Origin: Polluticaenibacter yanchengensis
GTDB taxonomy: Bacteria; Bacteroidota; Bacteroidia; Chitinophagales; Chitinophagaceae
DNA length: 64,000 nucleotides
Assembly (NCBI GenBank): GCA_027854065.1
Contig: JAQGEF010000020.1
Span: 1-64,000, forward strand
Reading direction: 5' to 3'
Shown: in pieces, positions 8,664 through 16,635 of the stretch
How the letters are laid out: each line of letters opens with the position of its first letter
How positions within the stretch are numbered: the first letter of the stretch is position 1
The notes under the pieces: generated by a model
Databases searched by the model: none
What the model saw: the letters and a program-made list of their open reading frames with translations, nothing else
What the model was told of the DNA's origin: nothing
Position numbers and translations under genes: made by a program

Positions 8664-8695
8664 CAAAAGTAGTTTTTTTAAATTAATAAAGCAAA
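8664..8695 (-). promoter_or_regulatory. Promoter of the aryl-polyene operon
   Basis: On the minus strand TTTG (8695-8692), then exactly 20 bases, then TACTTTTG (8671-8664). This fits the Bacteroidota primary-sigma consensus TTTG-N19-21-TAnnTTTG. Transcription would start near 8657, giving a leader of about 12 nt before the first ACP gene. Confidence 0.8.
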
Positions 8696-8738
8696 CACAT
8701 CTATTAGTAAAAAATTAAATCTTTAGCCTTTTTCTATT

Positions 8739-8910
8739 TGGGGCTGTCATCCTTTTAATAAACCCGGGCATCTGTTCCGGCTACTGCAGGCATGGTATTT
8801 TGTACAGTTTGCTCTGTTCACATTAGTCAATTGAAAATTAAATCTATTGAAAATCACTGTCCAAAATACTGGCTCGTACCTCGCCACCTGCTGTATCCGG
8901 CAGCCCTTAC
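8739..8910 (+). repeat. Dispersed hairpin repeat, copy 2 (diverged)
   Basis: Begins GGGGCTGTCATCCTTTTAATAA and ends TGGCTCGTACCTCGCCACC ... GCAGCCC. The left flank is diverged and the CGCTACGCTCGG box is not clear. The central hairpin pairs GTATTTTGTACAGT (near 8795) with ACTGTCCAAAATAC (near 8857) with one mismatch. It is the main content of the gap 8645-9004, between the operon promoter and the end of the GH28 gene. Confidence 0.7.
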
Positions 8911-9004
8911 ACATCCACAATTCTATTTAGCAGTACCAATCAATCAAAACAAAAGCTAAATAACTAAGAAACAATACTTTATTCTTCACTAGCAATTACA
9001 GGTA

Positions 9005-10612
9005 TTATTTAATAAACCGGCCCATTTTCCAACCAACAGGTTTATTTGGGAATGTCTTTTTAAATGCTATATTTCCAGACAGATCTCCTTCTACTTTTGT
9101 TATGATTGATTTAGAAAGATTATCAAAATACACTTTATCGAACTTAAAGTTCCTCACGTCCAGTAAATTTATTACCGAACTGTCTGATTTAAAATAAGCG
9201 TCCTTAATTTTAAACCCGTCAATATCAGTCGCAATGATCAGTTGCCTGGTATGTGATTTTATTTTCTCCAAAAGCACATTGGCCAAGGGGCTTTCAGGTA
9301 TTGAACTTACTTTCATAAAATATTCCACATTCTCTACATCAATATCCGAAGCAGTGATATTTCTAAAAACGGGGGTTAAATGATTTTTCTCTCTGAGTGG
9401 GTACCTGGCGGCCATAGCGCCTACATGCGCAGCGCTTCCCAGCATATCCCATTCAAAAGCATACCTGCCACCTGTTATTTTTATACGTTCATAATACAGG
9501 TTTTCACCGCCCCCGCCCCTTGGCCTGCGGGTTTTAAAACGGATAGCCGTCCTTGTATTTTCAAATACACAATCGTGCACATACAGGTTCCTGATCATTC
9601 CTGCTGTTTCGCTGCCGCAGGTAATGCCACCATGTCCTTCTAATGCCAGGCTATAACGCACCACCACATTCTCCGTGGGTTTACCAACACGCAACCCGTC
9701 ATCCCCTCTTCCTGCTTTTATGGTAAAGCAGTCATCGCCACTGCTTAAAGTGGTATATTCTATTAATACATTTCTCGACGATTCCACATCAATACCATCC
9801 CCGCGGGCAATGCCTACAGAATGCACGGTTACACCACGGATGATCACGCTGTCGCAATAAACGGGAACAATATTCCAGAATGCCGTATTTTCCAATGAGA
9901 CACCTTCTACCAGTACGTTACTGCAATTAACCGGGGAGATAAACATCGGGGGAAAAATAAAATCCCCATTCCGTCCTTCATAGACCCGTTCTGCCACAGG
10001 CGTTTTGTAATTCACCACATTTTCTATCACATCTTTGGTCATGATCTGCTTACGCACGGATCCTCCTTTTGCCGGGCCGATCAGTTTACCCTTACCAGTT
10101 ACAGCAATATTCCTGGCACCATTAGCATAGATACACGCACCTAAGCTCATGACTTCGATGCCCTCATTCCTCGTGAATACTGCCGGTTGGTAATCTGCCA
10201 CTTCCCCGCTAAAATAAAGTGATGCACCTTCCGCTATTTCAAGGTTGACATTGCTCTTCAGGCTGATCCTGCCGGTATGCCATTTGCCTTTTGGTACGAC
10301 TACCGTACCGCCACCTCGCTCACTAACATTATTTATCTCTTGTTGGATAATTGCTGTTACTTTTTCTCCTTCTTTTGCACCTTTATCTGCTATGGAAACC
10401 CTGTAATCCGGGAAAACCGGGCGTTGTAACTGCGGCATATCAAAGGGTGCTTTAATAGGCGCGATTGTTTCCGGCATAGCAGCAGCACCTACTTTGTCTT
10501 TATCATACCTGATATCTACCTTACAATCAGGTATTTTTTGTGCCATTATAAATGTGCTACTTAAAAAAACAAGGAAGTACAAACAGGATTTCTTTACCAT
10601 ATTAAGCATCAT
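9005..10612 (-). CDS. Glycoside hydrolase family 28 (polygalacturonase-like), secreted
   Basis: A 535-residue right-handed beta-helix enzyme with a signal peptide ending near IMAQ. Family motifs occur in order: DGIDVES, SGDDCFTIK (catalytic Asp pair), EGHGGITCGSE (GHG His) and RTAIRFKTRRPRGG (RxK substrate-binding pair). GH28 enzymes hydrolyse pectic galacturonan backbones. The protein is longer than the roughly 350-450 residues typical of the family; the extra length is an N-terminal segment before the first coils. Alternative Met starts at 10609 and 10600 also keep the signal peptide. No SusCD pair or transporter sits beside it. Confidence 0.88.
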   Translation of the reverse strand: MMLNMVKKSCLYFLVFLSSTFIMAQKIPDCKVDIRYDKDKVGAAAMPETIAPIKAPFDMPQLQRPVFPDYRVSIADKGAKEGEKVTAIIQQEINNVSERGGGTVVVPKGKWHTGRISLKSNVNLEIAEGASLYFSGEVADYQPAVFTRNEGIEVMSLGACIYANGARNIAVTGKGKLIGPAKGGSVRKQIMTKDVIENVVNYKTPVAERVYEGRNGDFIFPPMFISPVNCSNVLVEGVSLENTAFWNIVPVYCDSVIIRGVTVHSVGIARGDGIDVESSRNVLIEYTTLSSGDDCFTIKAGRGDDGLRVGKPTENVVVRYSLALEGHGGITCGSETAGMIRNLYVHDCVFENTRTAIRFKTRRPRGGGGENLYYERIKITGGRYAFEWDMLGSAAHVGAMAARYPLREKNHLTPVFRNITASDIDVENVEYFMKVSSIPESPLANVLLEKIKSHTRQLIIATDIDGFKIKDAYFKSDSSVINLLDVRNFKFDKVYFDNLSKSIITKVEGDLSGNIAFKKTFPNKPVGWKMGRFIK

Positions 10613-10922
10613 AACAACCGGGATTTCATCAATAAATTGGCGCTAACTTAATATATTCCTTTTAAAGCACTATACTGCTCCTCCTTACCATATTTTATAC
10701 AGCGGGAATAACAATTGCTATTTCTGCACTAATTGGCATGACTGGTATGTCCGCAGCACTCATGCTTCTACCCCCTCCCGGGATGAATTGGTGTGGATTT
10801 TAAAAAGACTGAACAGACTTTTCTCACTAGCAACGCTAAATAATATGACTGCCAATCAGCACTTATTTATATTGAGACTTAAAACTGAATTTAACCAGCA
10901 AAATAGAATTTCTGCTGCCGAA
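10613..10922. other. Intergenic stretch upstream of the GH28 gene
   Basis: No open frame with a credible start, no hairpin and no clear TAnnTTTG box were seen. It should hold the GH28 promoter close to 10613-10700, but I cannot place it. Confidence 0.4.
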
Positions 10923-11108
10923 TAGCTGCCTGATACAGCGGGTGGCGAGGCACGAGCCAGTGTTTTGTACGCATGCCGCATTGCAGATATACCAGGCTTG
11001 AACAAAGTATAAATATGAGACAAGCAGCGTACAAAATACCTGGCCCGCAGTAGCAGGAACTAATGCCTGGTCAATAACCAATGACGATAGCCCCGGATCA
11101 AAAAAAAT
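10923..11108 (-). repeat. Dispersed hairpin repeat, copy 3
   Basis: Reverse orientation: GCTGCCTGATACAGCGGGTGGCGAGGC at the left and ATAGCCCCGGATC at the right. The hairpin arms are TTTTGTACGC (near 10963) and GCGTACAAAA (near 11027), different in sequence from the TTTTTTGCAGG arms of other copies but still complementary. It touches the stop codon of the TrmH-family gene. Confidence 0.75.
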
Positions 11109-11719
11109 TACAGCTTTGATTTTTCCGCTACATAATCATCATACAATTCCCAATGGCGCAATAACTCTACTTTTTCCGCCCCCTGAACTTTGGCCTGGTC
11201 ATAGTGTCCGGCCTGCGATTTTTGACGGAATGCTTCATAGATTGTAACGGCACAGGCTACAGAAATATTTAAAGATTCTATAATACCTACCTGCGGAATG
11301 ATAAAATTACCGTCCGCGTACTTTATGATCTCACTGCTGCAGCCTTTACTTTCATTGCCGAAAACAAGGGCCACCCGTTCGGTTAAATCCAGCTGATACA
11401 GTTTTTTTGCCCCCTCTGCCAGGTGTGTGGTATATATTTTATCGTACCGCTGTTTTACCAGTTGCATACATTCCCCTACAGTATCAAAATAATGTACCTG
11501 TAACCATTTCCGGGCGCCGCTGCTGCTTTTCCTTCCCCAGTTTTTATAAGTTGGCACCTGTGTCTGAATGACGAAAATCTCTTTGATGCCTACGGAATCG
11601 CAGGTACGCATGACTGCGGCAACGTTGTGCGGGTCAAAAACATTTTCTAATACGACAGTTAAGTCCGGCTGCCGCTTTTCTAATGCAAACTGGAGTTTGC
11701 TGTACCTGGAATCATTCAT
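11108..11719 (-). CDS. TrmH-family RNA 2'-O-methyltransferase
   Basis: A SpoU/TrmH-type methyltransferase of 203 residues. Conserved blocks are ENVFDPHNVAAVMRTCDSVG (motif 1, N and R), LVFGNESKGCSSEI (motif 2) and IPQVGIIESLNISVACAVT (motif 3), which form the trefoil-knot SAM pocket. The length and motif order fit tRNA Gm18 methyltransferase. The start was set at the ATG giving MNDSRYSK; the longer frame to 11845 would run across the promoter region and into the divergent panB gene. It is transcribed away from panB. Confidence 0.85.
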   Translation of the reverse strand: MNDSRYSKLQFALEKRQPDLTVVLENVFDPHNVAAVMRTCDSVGIKEIFVIQTQVPTYKNWGRKSSSGARKWLQVHYFDTVGECMQLVKQRYDKIYTTHLAEGAKKLYQLDLTERVALVFGNESKGCSSEIIKYADGNFIIPQVGIIESLNISVACAVTIYEAFRQKSQAGHYDQAKVQGAEKVELLRHWELYDDYVAEKSKL

Positions 11720-11814
11720 GAGGCAAAGATGTAAAAAATCCGCAAAACTTATACACAAATTGAAATACAAAATATACATCTGCATTCCATAATAAAAATG
11801 CAAATTTGCAGCAC

Positions 11815-11822
11815 TAAATTTG
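11815..11822 (+). promoter_or_regulatory. Candidate -7 box for panB
   Basis: TAAATTTG matches TAnnTTTG and lies 25 bp upstream of the panB ATG. No convincing -33 TTTG lies 19-21 bp further upstream, so this is only moderately supported. Confidence 0.45.
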
Positions 11823-11846
11823 CAAAACCATATAAAACATTTCAAT

Positions 11847-12662
11847 ATGAGCGTTCACACAGATGTAAAAAGAGTGACCACTAACACTTTAATGAAAATG
11901 AAATCTACTGGTACGAAAATATCTATGATTACTGCCTACGATTTTTCGTTTTCGAAGCTGTTTGACAAAGCAGGTGTTGATGTTTTATTAGTAGGCGATA
12001 GTGCTTCGAACGTGATGGCGGGCCATGACAGTACGGTGCCGATTACGCTGGAGCAAATGATCTATCATGCGCAATGTGTGGTAAGGGGGGCTAAGCGCAG
12101 CCTGATAGTGGTGGACCTTCCTTTTGGTACTTACCAGAGTAACGGGGATATTGCTTTGGCAAGTGCTATCCGGGTAATGAAAGAAACCGGCGCACATTCC
12201 CTGAAACTGGAAGGCGGTGAAGAAATCGCGGACAGTATTAAAAGAATTGTACAGGCGGGTATTCCGGTAATGGGACATTTAGGCCTGACGCCGCAAAGCA
12301 TTTATAAATTTGGCACTTACACTGTAAGGGCGAAGGAAAATGATGAAGCGGAGAAATTGAAAAAAGATGCGCTGGCGTTGCAGGAAGCCGGTTGCTTTGG
12401 TATTGTTTTAGAAAAAATTCCGGCTTCACTGGCAAAAGAGGTTTCGGAAAGTTTAAGTATTCCTACTATTGGTATTGGTGCCGGGCGCCATTGTGACGGG
12501 CAGGTATTGGTAATGCATGATATGCTGGGGATCAATTCGGAATTTAAACCGAGGTTTTTAAGAAAATATGCAGCACTGGATGAAATCATTACCGCTGCAG
12601 TAGGTAATTATATAAATGATGTGAAGGATAATAGTTTTCCTAATGAAAATGAGTCTTACTAA
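11847..12662 (+). CDS. panB: 3-methyl-2-oxobutanoate hydroxymethyltransferase (PanB)
   Basis: A 271-residue TIM-barrel enzyme that transfers a hydroxymethyl group from methylenetetrahydrofolate to ketoisovalerate, the first step of pantothenate synthesis. Signature stretches include [35 protein letters not shown] (metal site), [29 protein letters not shown] and [14 protein letters not shown]. Length matches the family. The ATG at 11847 is preferred over an in-frame ATG at 11820, which would lie in the promoter. Confidence 0.95.
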   Translation: MSVHTDVKRVTTNTLMKMKSTGTKISMITAYDFSFSKLFDKAGVDVLLVGDSASNVMAGHDSTVPITLEQMIYHAQCVVRGAKRSLIVVDLPFGTYQSNGDIALASAIRVMKETGAHSLKLEGGEEIADSIKRIVQAGIPVMGHLGLTPQSIYKFGTYTVRAKENDEAEKLKKDALALQEAGCFGIVLEKIPASLAKEVSESLSIPTIGIGAGRHCDGQVLVMHDMLGINSEFKPRFLRKYAALDEIITAAVGNYINDVKDNSFPNENESY

Positions 12663-12757
12663 TACATAATCTTCAATTTTAGCATTATTTTTTATAAATT
12701 TTTCATTTATATAAATAATAATCTGTAAATTTAATGCCCCTTTAAATAAACAGATAT

Positions 12758-13240
12758 ATGAATAAAACAATAGAAGTCCGATATACAGAATATAACGACA
12801 TTAGTGAATTGACCAGTGCAGATGCTGCTTTGCTTGAAAAAGCAAGGGCTACAACAGCGAACGCTTATGCGCCTTATTCCGGTTTTTTGGTTGGTGCTGC
12901 GGCTAGTTTATTTAACGGTGAAATAGTGACGGGTACTAACCAGGAGAATGCGTCTTTTCCTGCAGGTATCTGCGCGGAAAGAGTATTGTTATCTGCCGCA
13001 TCCAGTATTTTTCCTAACGAGGGTATCCATACAATGGCTATTTCTTACCACAATACTAAAGGCCATAGCGATAAGCCGGTTTCGCCGTGTGGTATTTGCC
13101 GCCAGTCACTGTTGGAATTTGAAGGCAGAACGGGTAAACCGATGCGGATACTATTAAGCGGCATGAGTGGTAAAGTACTGGAGATTAATTCGGCAAAGGC
13201 CTTGCTGCCATTTAGCTTTACCGCTGAAGATATGAAATAG
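12758..13240 (+). CDS. cdd: Cytidine deaminase
   Basis: A 160-residue zinc deaminase converting cytidine and deoxycytidine to uridines for pyrimidine salvage. The motif ENASFPAGICAER gives the zinc Cys72 and the catalytic Glu74; PCGICRQ gives zinc ligands Cys111 and Cys114. The APYSGFLVGAA segment (38-49) is the usual substrate-binding start. Slightly longer than the 130-residue tetrameric forms because of an N-terminal extension. No close operon partner: the next gene is 90 bp away behind an inverted repeat. Confidence 0.93.
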   Translation: MNKTIEVRYTEYNDISELTSADAALLEKARATTANAYAPYSGFLVGAAASLFNGEIVTGTNQENASFPAGICAERVLLSAASSIFPNEGIHTMAISYHNTKGHSDKPVSPCGICRQSLLEFEGRTGKPMRILLSGMSGKVLEINSAKALLPFSFTAEDMK

Positions 13241-13267
13241 TTATTTTGACTTTTATACCATAATTAT

Positions 13268-13314
13268 TGGGTGTAATTTTTTAATTTCATTTTTTGATTA
13301 AAGAATTACACCCA
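13268..13314. repeat. Wide inverted repeat upstream of the Crp-family gene
   Basis: TGGGTGTAATT (13268-13278) is perfectly repeated in inverted form as AATTACACCCA (13304-13314), with a 25-nt AT-rich centre. It starts 28 bp after the cytidine deaminase stop and ends 16 bp before the Crp-family start. It lacks a T-run, so it is not an obvious terminator; it could be an operator with two separated half-sites or a leader hairpin. Confidence 0.7.
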
Positions 13315-13330
13315 TTTTAAATTGCTAGCG

Positions 13331-13912
13331 ATGAATTCTCAACACTTTTTGAGTCATATTTTTACATCAAAGGATTTTACGGTAAACGAGCAGGCTTCTA
13401 TTTTCTCTGAATTTGAAAGAGTGCATTATAGTAAAAATGACTATTTAATAAAAGAGGGAGCATTGGTAGATAAATACTGGTTTGTAGAAAACGGTTATGC
13501 ACGGGCTTATGTAATAGATATCAACGGTAATGATATCAGTACGGATTTTTATACCCAGGGAGATCTAATAATCGACTGGATCAGTTTTTTTCAGCACTCC
13601 CCTGCCAAGGAAAACATCCAGGCCATGAGTGACTGCACTGTATGGCAGATTAATTTCGACAAATTCCAGGGGCTTTACCACGGCATCAAATCATTTAATG
13701 AACATGGACGGGCGACAATGGTGCAGGGATATTTTAATCTTAAAGAGCATAGCATTGCCATGCTGACCGAGCATGCGAAGGAGCGTTACAAAAAATTAAT
13801 TCACGATAAACCGCATATTATCCAGAATGTTTCGCTAAAACATATTGCTACTTACCTGGGCATTACGGATACTTCTTTAAGCCGTATAAGAAAAGAGTTG
13901 ATTAGCGAATAA
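13331..13912 (+). CDS. Crp/Fnr-family transcriptional regulator
   Basis: A 193-residue regulator: an N-terminal cyclic-nucleotide-binding beta-roll (about 10-120, with KEGALVDKYWFVENGYARAY) and a C-terminal helix-turn-helix (VSLKHIATYLGITDTSLSRIRKEL). The beta-roll lacks a clear cAMP-binding RxS motif, and no Cys cluster for an Fe-S centre is visible, so the ligand is unknown. The ATG at 13331 is preferred over a TTG at 13322. The convergent VOC/SRPBCC gene run may be among its targets; such regulators often sit next to them. The inverted repeat at 13268-13314 is a candidate autoregulatory site. Confidence 0.85.
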   Translation: MNSQHFLSHIFTSKDFTVNEQASIFSEFERVHYSKNDYLIKEGALVDKYWFVENGYARAYVIDINGNDISTDFYTQGDLIIDWISFFQHSPAKENIQAMSDCTVWQINFDKFQGLYHGIKSFNEHGRATMVQGYFNLKEHSIAMLTEHAKERYKKLIHDKPHIIQNVSLKHIATYLGITDTSLSRIRKELISE

Positions 13913-13919
13913 TCAACTC
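13895..13919 (-). terminator. Hairpin terminator between convergent genes
   Basis: Perfect 10-bp stem (GAGTTGATTA and complement) with a 5-nt loop, overlapping the Crp-family stop codon. On the minus strand it is followed by CTTTTCTT, so it most likely ends the VOC transcript coming from the right. Confidence 0.65.
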
Positions 13920-13925
13920 CGGTAT

Positions 13926-14756
13926 TTATGCGTTTCTTAGTGTTTCAATATCAATTTTCTTCATTTTCATCAAAGCCGCCATCACCCGTTGTCCCCTCGC
14001 AGGATCTTTCATAAGCGCTGATAATTCTTTAGGTACAATTTGCCAGCTTACGCCAAACTCATCTACACACCAGCCACACATTTCTTCCCTGCCTTTACCA
14101 GTAAAGTTATTCCAGAAATAATCGATATTTTCCTGGTCATCACATTCTATTACCAACGACACGCCCGGGGTAAAGCTATAGTCCTGCGCTACGCCGCTAT
14201 CCATGGCCATCATCACATAATCACCCAGTTCGAACTGGGCATGCATTACCTGCCCTTTGGCAGGGCCATCTTCGTAGCGTAATATACTGCTGCCTTTACT
14301 GCTTGCAAACAAATGTAGGTAAAAGTCCATCGCACGGTCAGCCTTGCCCTGGTTGACGCCTCCAAACATTAAATTGGGCACTATTTTCTGACCGACATCA
14401 CTGTAATTGCCAGTATATATCTGCCAGCTTACCCCAAATTTATCTTCCACAAAACCATACTTTTCGCTCCAGTCATACTTGTCCAAAGGCATCAATACCT
14501 TTCCGCCATATATCAGCTTTTCCCAGTAACTTTCCGCTTCCCACCGGTCTTCACAAATAACCATAAATGAAATGCTGGGATTGGGCCTGAAGCTATCACC
14601 ACCGTTTAATGCCATGAATTTTATGCCATCAATATGGGCGATAATAACCACAGGGTTCTCATCGGTTATTTCTACCGTTGTAAAAACATCCGTATAGAAT
14701 TGCATCGCTTCTTTTGCATTGTTATTAAACCAGATGCAGGGATATAAGTTACTCAT
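13926..14756 (-). CDS. Tandem VOC-domain protein (PhnB-like)
   Basis: A 276-residue protein made of two vicinal-oxygen-chelate domains of the PhnB type: residues about 1-125 (LYPCIWFNNNAKEAMQFYTDVF ... DKFGVSWQIYTGN) and 126-250 (IVPNLMFGGVNQGKADRAMDFY ... VDEFGVSWQIVPK). The repeated DxFGVSWQI strand marks each domain end. These domains usually bind a metal or a small molecule; the substrate here is not evident. It lies 10 bp downstream of the VOC-SRPBCC fusion, so both are probably co-transcribed. Confidence 0.85.
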   Translation of the reverse strand: MSNLYPCIWFNNNAKEAMQFYTDVFTTVEITDENPVVIIAHIDGIKFMALNGGDSFRPNPSISFMVICEDRWEAESYWEKLIYGGKVLMPLDKYDWSEKYGFVEDKFGVSWQIYTGNYSDVGQKIVPNLMFGGVNQGKADRAMDFYLHLFASSKGSSILRYEDGPAKGQVMHAQFELGDYVMMAMDSGVAQDYSFTPGVSLVIECDDQENIDYFWNNFTGKGREEMCGWCVDEFGVSWQIVPKELSALMKDPARGQRVMAALMKMKKIDIETLRNA

Positions 14757-14766
14757 AATTTTAATT

Positions 14767-15615
14767 TTAAAGAATTTCCTCTAAATTGTTCTGACACATA
14801 GCAAAGCCTTCTTTAAAGCCCATTTGCACTAATTTATTCTTGTCCTCCTCTGTCTGAAAGCTCAGTTTTACAATAACTGTGGTTTCATCATTATCCTGCT
14901 CAAAGCTCACCTGCCAGTGTGTGTCACCCATGCCCGATTGAACATTGCCATCCGCATCGCAAAAATTATCCTTGCTGGTAAAATAAGCCTGGTCTTTTAT
15001 GGTTAAATAATCCACGATTGCCCAATGCTCCTCGCCTTCCGGGCCCTGCATGGCATACAGCCATTGGCCACCTTCGGAAAAGTTGAATGATTTGGTTTTT
15101 GCTTTCCATGGTTTCGGAGCCCACCATTTATCCAATTCTTCACTTTTTGTCCAGGCATTCCATACATCTTTCAAAGGAGCCTTGTATGTTTTTGTGGCCA
15201 CAATGGTTTTACCGTCCGCCATCTCTTCGTATTTCGTTTCCATATTTTTAGTTTTAATGTTTTCTTTTAATATCATTACCGTTCCTGCAGGATCTTTTAT
15301 CCAATGCATATTTTCCGGAATCGCTTCCAGGTAATCGTGCGTATTTATATTATTGCTTAGCAAATAGCTGGTAGCATTGTCAATATTATTCGTAACAATT
15401 TCCAGCCACAAAGCAGATTCTTCAATGCCTTTTATACAATCCAGCCACAAAACTGAATGACCGAAAAGCACTTTATGGGTTTTTAATACCGTAGGATGTT
15501 CTATACTGATTTCCGTTACATCAAGCAGGAGAATATCCCTGTAAAAAGCAACCGTATCACTGTATTTATCTACCGGTATTTTCATAGCAATATTGCAGCC
15601 GGGCCTGAATTTCAT
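14767..15615 (-). CDS. VOC-SRPBCC fusion protein
   Basis: A 282-residue protein with two unrelated domains. Residues 1 to about 120 are a glyoxalase-like VOC domain (DKYSDTVAFYRDILLL ... HWIKDPAGTVMILKE). Residues from 125 on are an AHSA1-type SRPBCC domain (TKTYKAPLKDVWNAWTKSEELDKWWAP ... GFKEGFAMCQNNLEEIL). The second domain begins with its own ATG at 15243, preceded by an AT-rich segment that looks like a normal translation leader but is in frame, so the fusion may be recent loss of a stop codon. The start could be 15621 or 15615. A hairpin repeat ends just upstream. Confidence 0.8.
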   Translation of the reverse strand: MKFRPGCNIAMKIPVDKYSDTVAFYRDILLLDVTEISIEHPTVLKTHKVLFGHSVLWLDCIKGIEESALWLEIVTNNIDNATSYLLSNNINTHDYLEAIPENMHWIKDPAGTVMILKENIKTKNMETKYEEMADGKTIVATKTYKAPLKDVWNAWTKSEELDKWWAPKPWKAKTKSFNFSEGGQWLYAMQGPEGEEHWAIVDYLTIKDQAYFTSKDNFCDADGNVQSGMGDTHWQVSFEQDNDETTVIVKLSFQTEEDKNKLVQMGFKEGFAMCQNNLEEIL

Positions 15616-15625
15616 AAGCATATTT

Positions 15626-15797
15626 TTATGGGGCTTTGAGTATTTGTATCCTAACCTGTCATTAGTTCGGCGTGCTTATGGCTCCGCTACGCTCGGTATA
15701 TTTTTTTGCAGGCATTACGGGGAGAGTGATTGGCACTCATGGGTCCTGCAAAAAAATATACTGGCTCCTGCGTCGCCACCAACGCATGCCGCAGCCC
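15626..15797 (+). repeat. Dispersed hairpin repeat, copy 4 (split by a MITE)
   Basis: Forward copy: GGGGCTTTG at 15630, CTTATGGCTCCGCTACGCTCGG, hairpin, then ACTGGCTCCTGCGTCGCCACC and GCATGCCGCAGCCC. The hairpin arms are a perfect 17-bp pair at 15696-15712 and 15745-15761 with a 32-nt loop. Its right end has been interrupted by the element at 15797-16018; the continuation resumes at 16019. Confidence 0.88.
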
Positions 15798-16018
15798 AAT
15801 GTCATTTAGCTAAGGATTGTACTTCGTAAATCCATGATTTCGAATCGCTTTAATATCATTTTTTGTTTCAAAATCGCATTCTCTAACAAATGAAAAATAG
15901 CCATTTAATTAAAAATGCCTTCTTCTTCAATTCAGTAGAAAGTAAAAAAGGTGAAAAAAGCAATACATATATATAGTATTCAATAACTTATGATTAATTC
16001 CTTAGCTAAATGACATTG
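15797..16018. mobile_element. MITE with IS4-family-like ends, inserted in repeat copy 4
   Basis: A 222-bp AT-rich element bounded by perfect 20-bp terminal inverted repeats (CAATGTCATTTAGCTAAGGA at 15797-15816 and its complement at 15999-16018). It is flanked by a direct 10-bp duplication TGCCGCAGCC (15787-15796 and 16019-16028) that belongs to the right end of the host repeat. It has no coding capacity. The CAATG...TAAGG type of end and a 10-bp duplication resemble IS4-family (IS231-like) elements from memory of the family; that assignment is inference. No matching transposase is present in the window. Confidence 0.8.
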
Positions 16019-16061
16019 TGCCGCAGCCCTTCGGCCAATGTGCAGCGTTCATCTGCCTTAA

Positions 16062-16099
16062 GAAGATCAGGGCAAGCGCAATAACCTGCCCTGGTCTTC
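16062..16099. terminator. Hairpin downstream of the PhnB-like gene
   Basis: GAAGATCAGGGCA pairs with TGCCCTGGTCTTC, a 13-bp stem with one G-T pair and a loop of about 12 nt, 15 bp past the minus-strand stop at 16114. No strong T-run follows, so termination efficiency is uncertain. Confidence 0.5.
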
Positions 16100-16113
16100 A
16101 TTTCTACTAACTA

Positions 16114-16536
16114 TTATTTAAAGCTTTCATTATAATTCACCATCCAGCAAACACCAAATTTATCTTTCAGGGAACCGAAATAATCACCCCAGAACATATC
16201 TGCCATCGGCATCTCAATTTCAGCACCATCGGATAAAGCATTGAACACTCTGTCTGCCTCCTCTTTGGAATCCGGGGAGAAAGAAATATAGTTATTGTTA
16301 CCTACCTTAAGGACATGCCCCATCGATTCAACACAATCAGATGCCATAAGGATGCTCCTGCCAATTGGCAGACTCACATGCATTACCAGGTTTTTATCAG
16401 CTTCGGAAAATTGTTCAGAGCCTGGCGCATCTTTCATTTTCTGAATATAAAGTTCACCACCAAAAATGGATTGATAGAAATTAAATGCCTCTTCAGCATT
16501 CCCGTTAAAATTTAAGTACGGATTTAAAACAGCCAT
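16114..16536 (-). CDS. Single-domain VOC protein (PhnB-like)
   Basis: A 140-residue glyoxalase/PhnB-type protein: LNPYLNFNGNAEEAFNFYQSIFGGEL at the start, MHVSLPIGRSILMASD in the middle and DYFGSLKDKFGVCWMVNY at the end. This is the short widespread form, of unknown physiological substrate. It belongs to a four-gene VOC/SRPBCC neighbourhood that points in one direction, but the gap to its upstream neighbour is 99 bp, so it may have its own promoter. Confidence 0.88.
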   Translation of the reverse strand: MAVLNPYLNFNGNAEEAFNFYQSIFGGELYIQKMKDAPGSEQFSEADKNLVMHVSLPIGRSILMASDCVESMGHVLKVGNNNYISFSPDSKEEADRVFNALSDGAEIEMPMADMFWGDYFGSLKDKFGVCWMVNYNESFK

Positions 16537-16635
16537 AACATTTTATTTTTTGAATGAATTAATAGCAATCATTGACAATGTAAAATTAGCCGGTCTGTTT
16601 TTTGAAAGCCTTGTCATATGGCAAGAAATCAATGA

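Noticed and set aside
9380..9860. Open frames on the plus strand opposite the GH28 gene, and similar antisense frames elsewhere
   Set aside because: They mirror real genes, lack start context and give improbable proteins.
15819..15998. Coding content inside the MITE
   Set aside because: All frames are short and broken; the element is non-autonomous.
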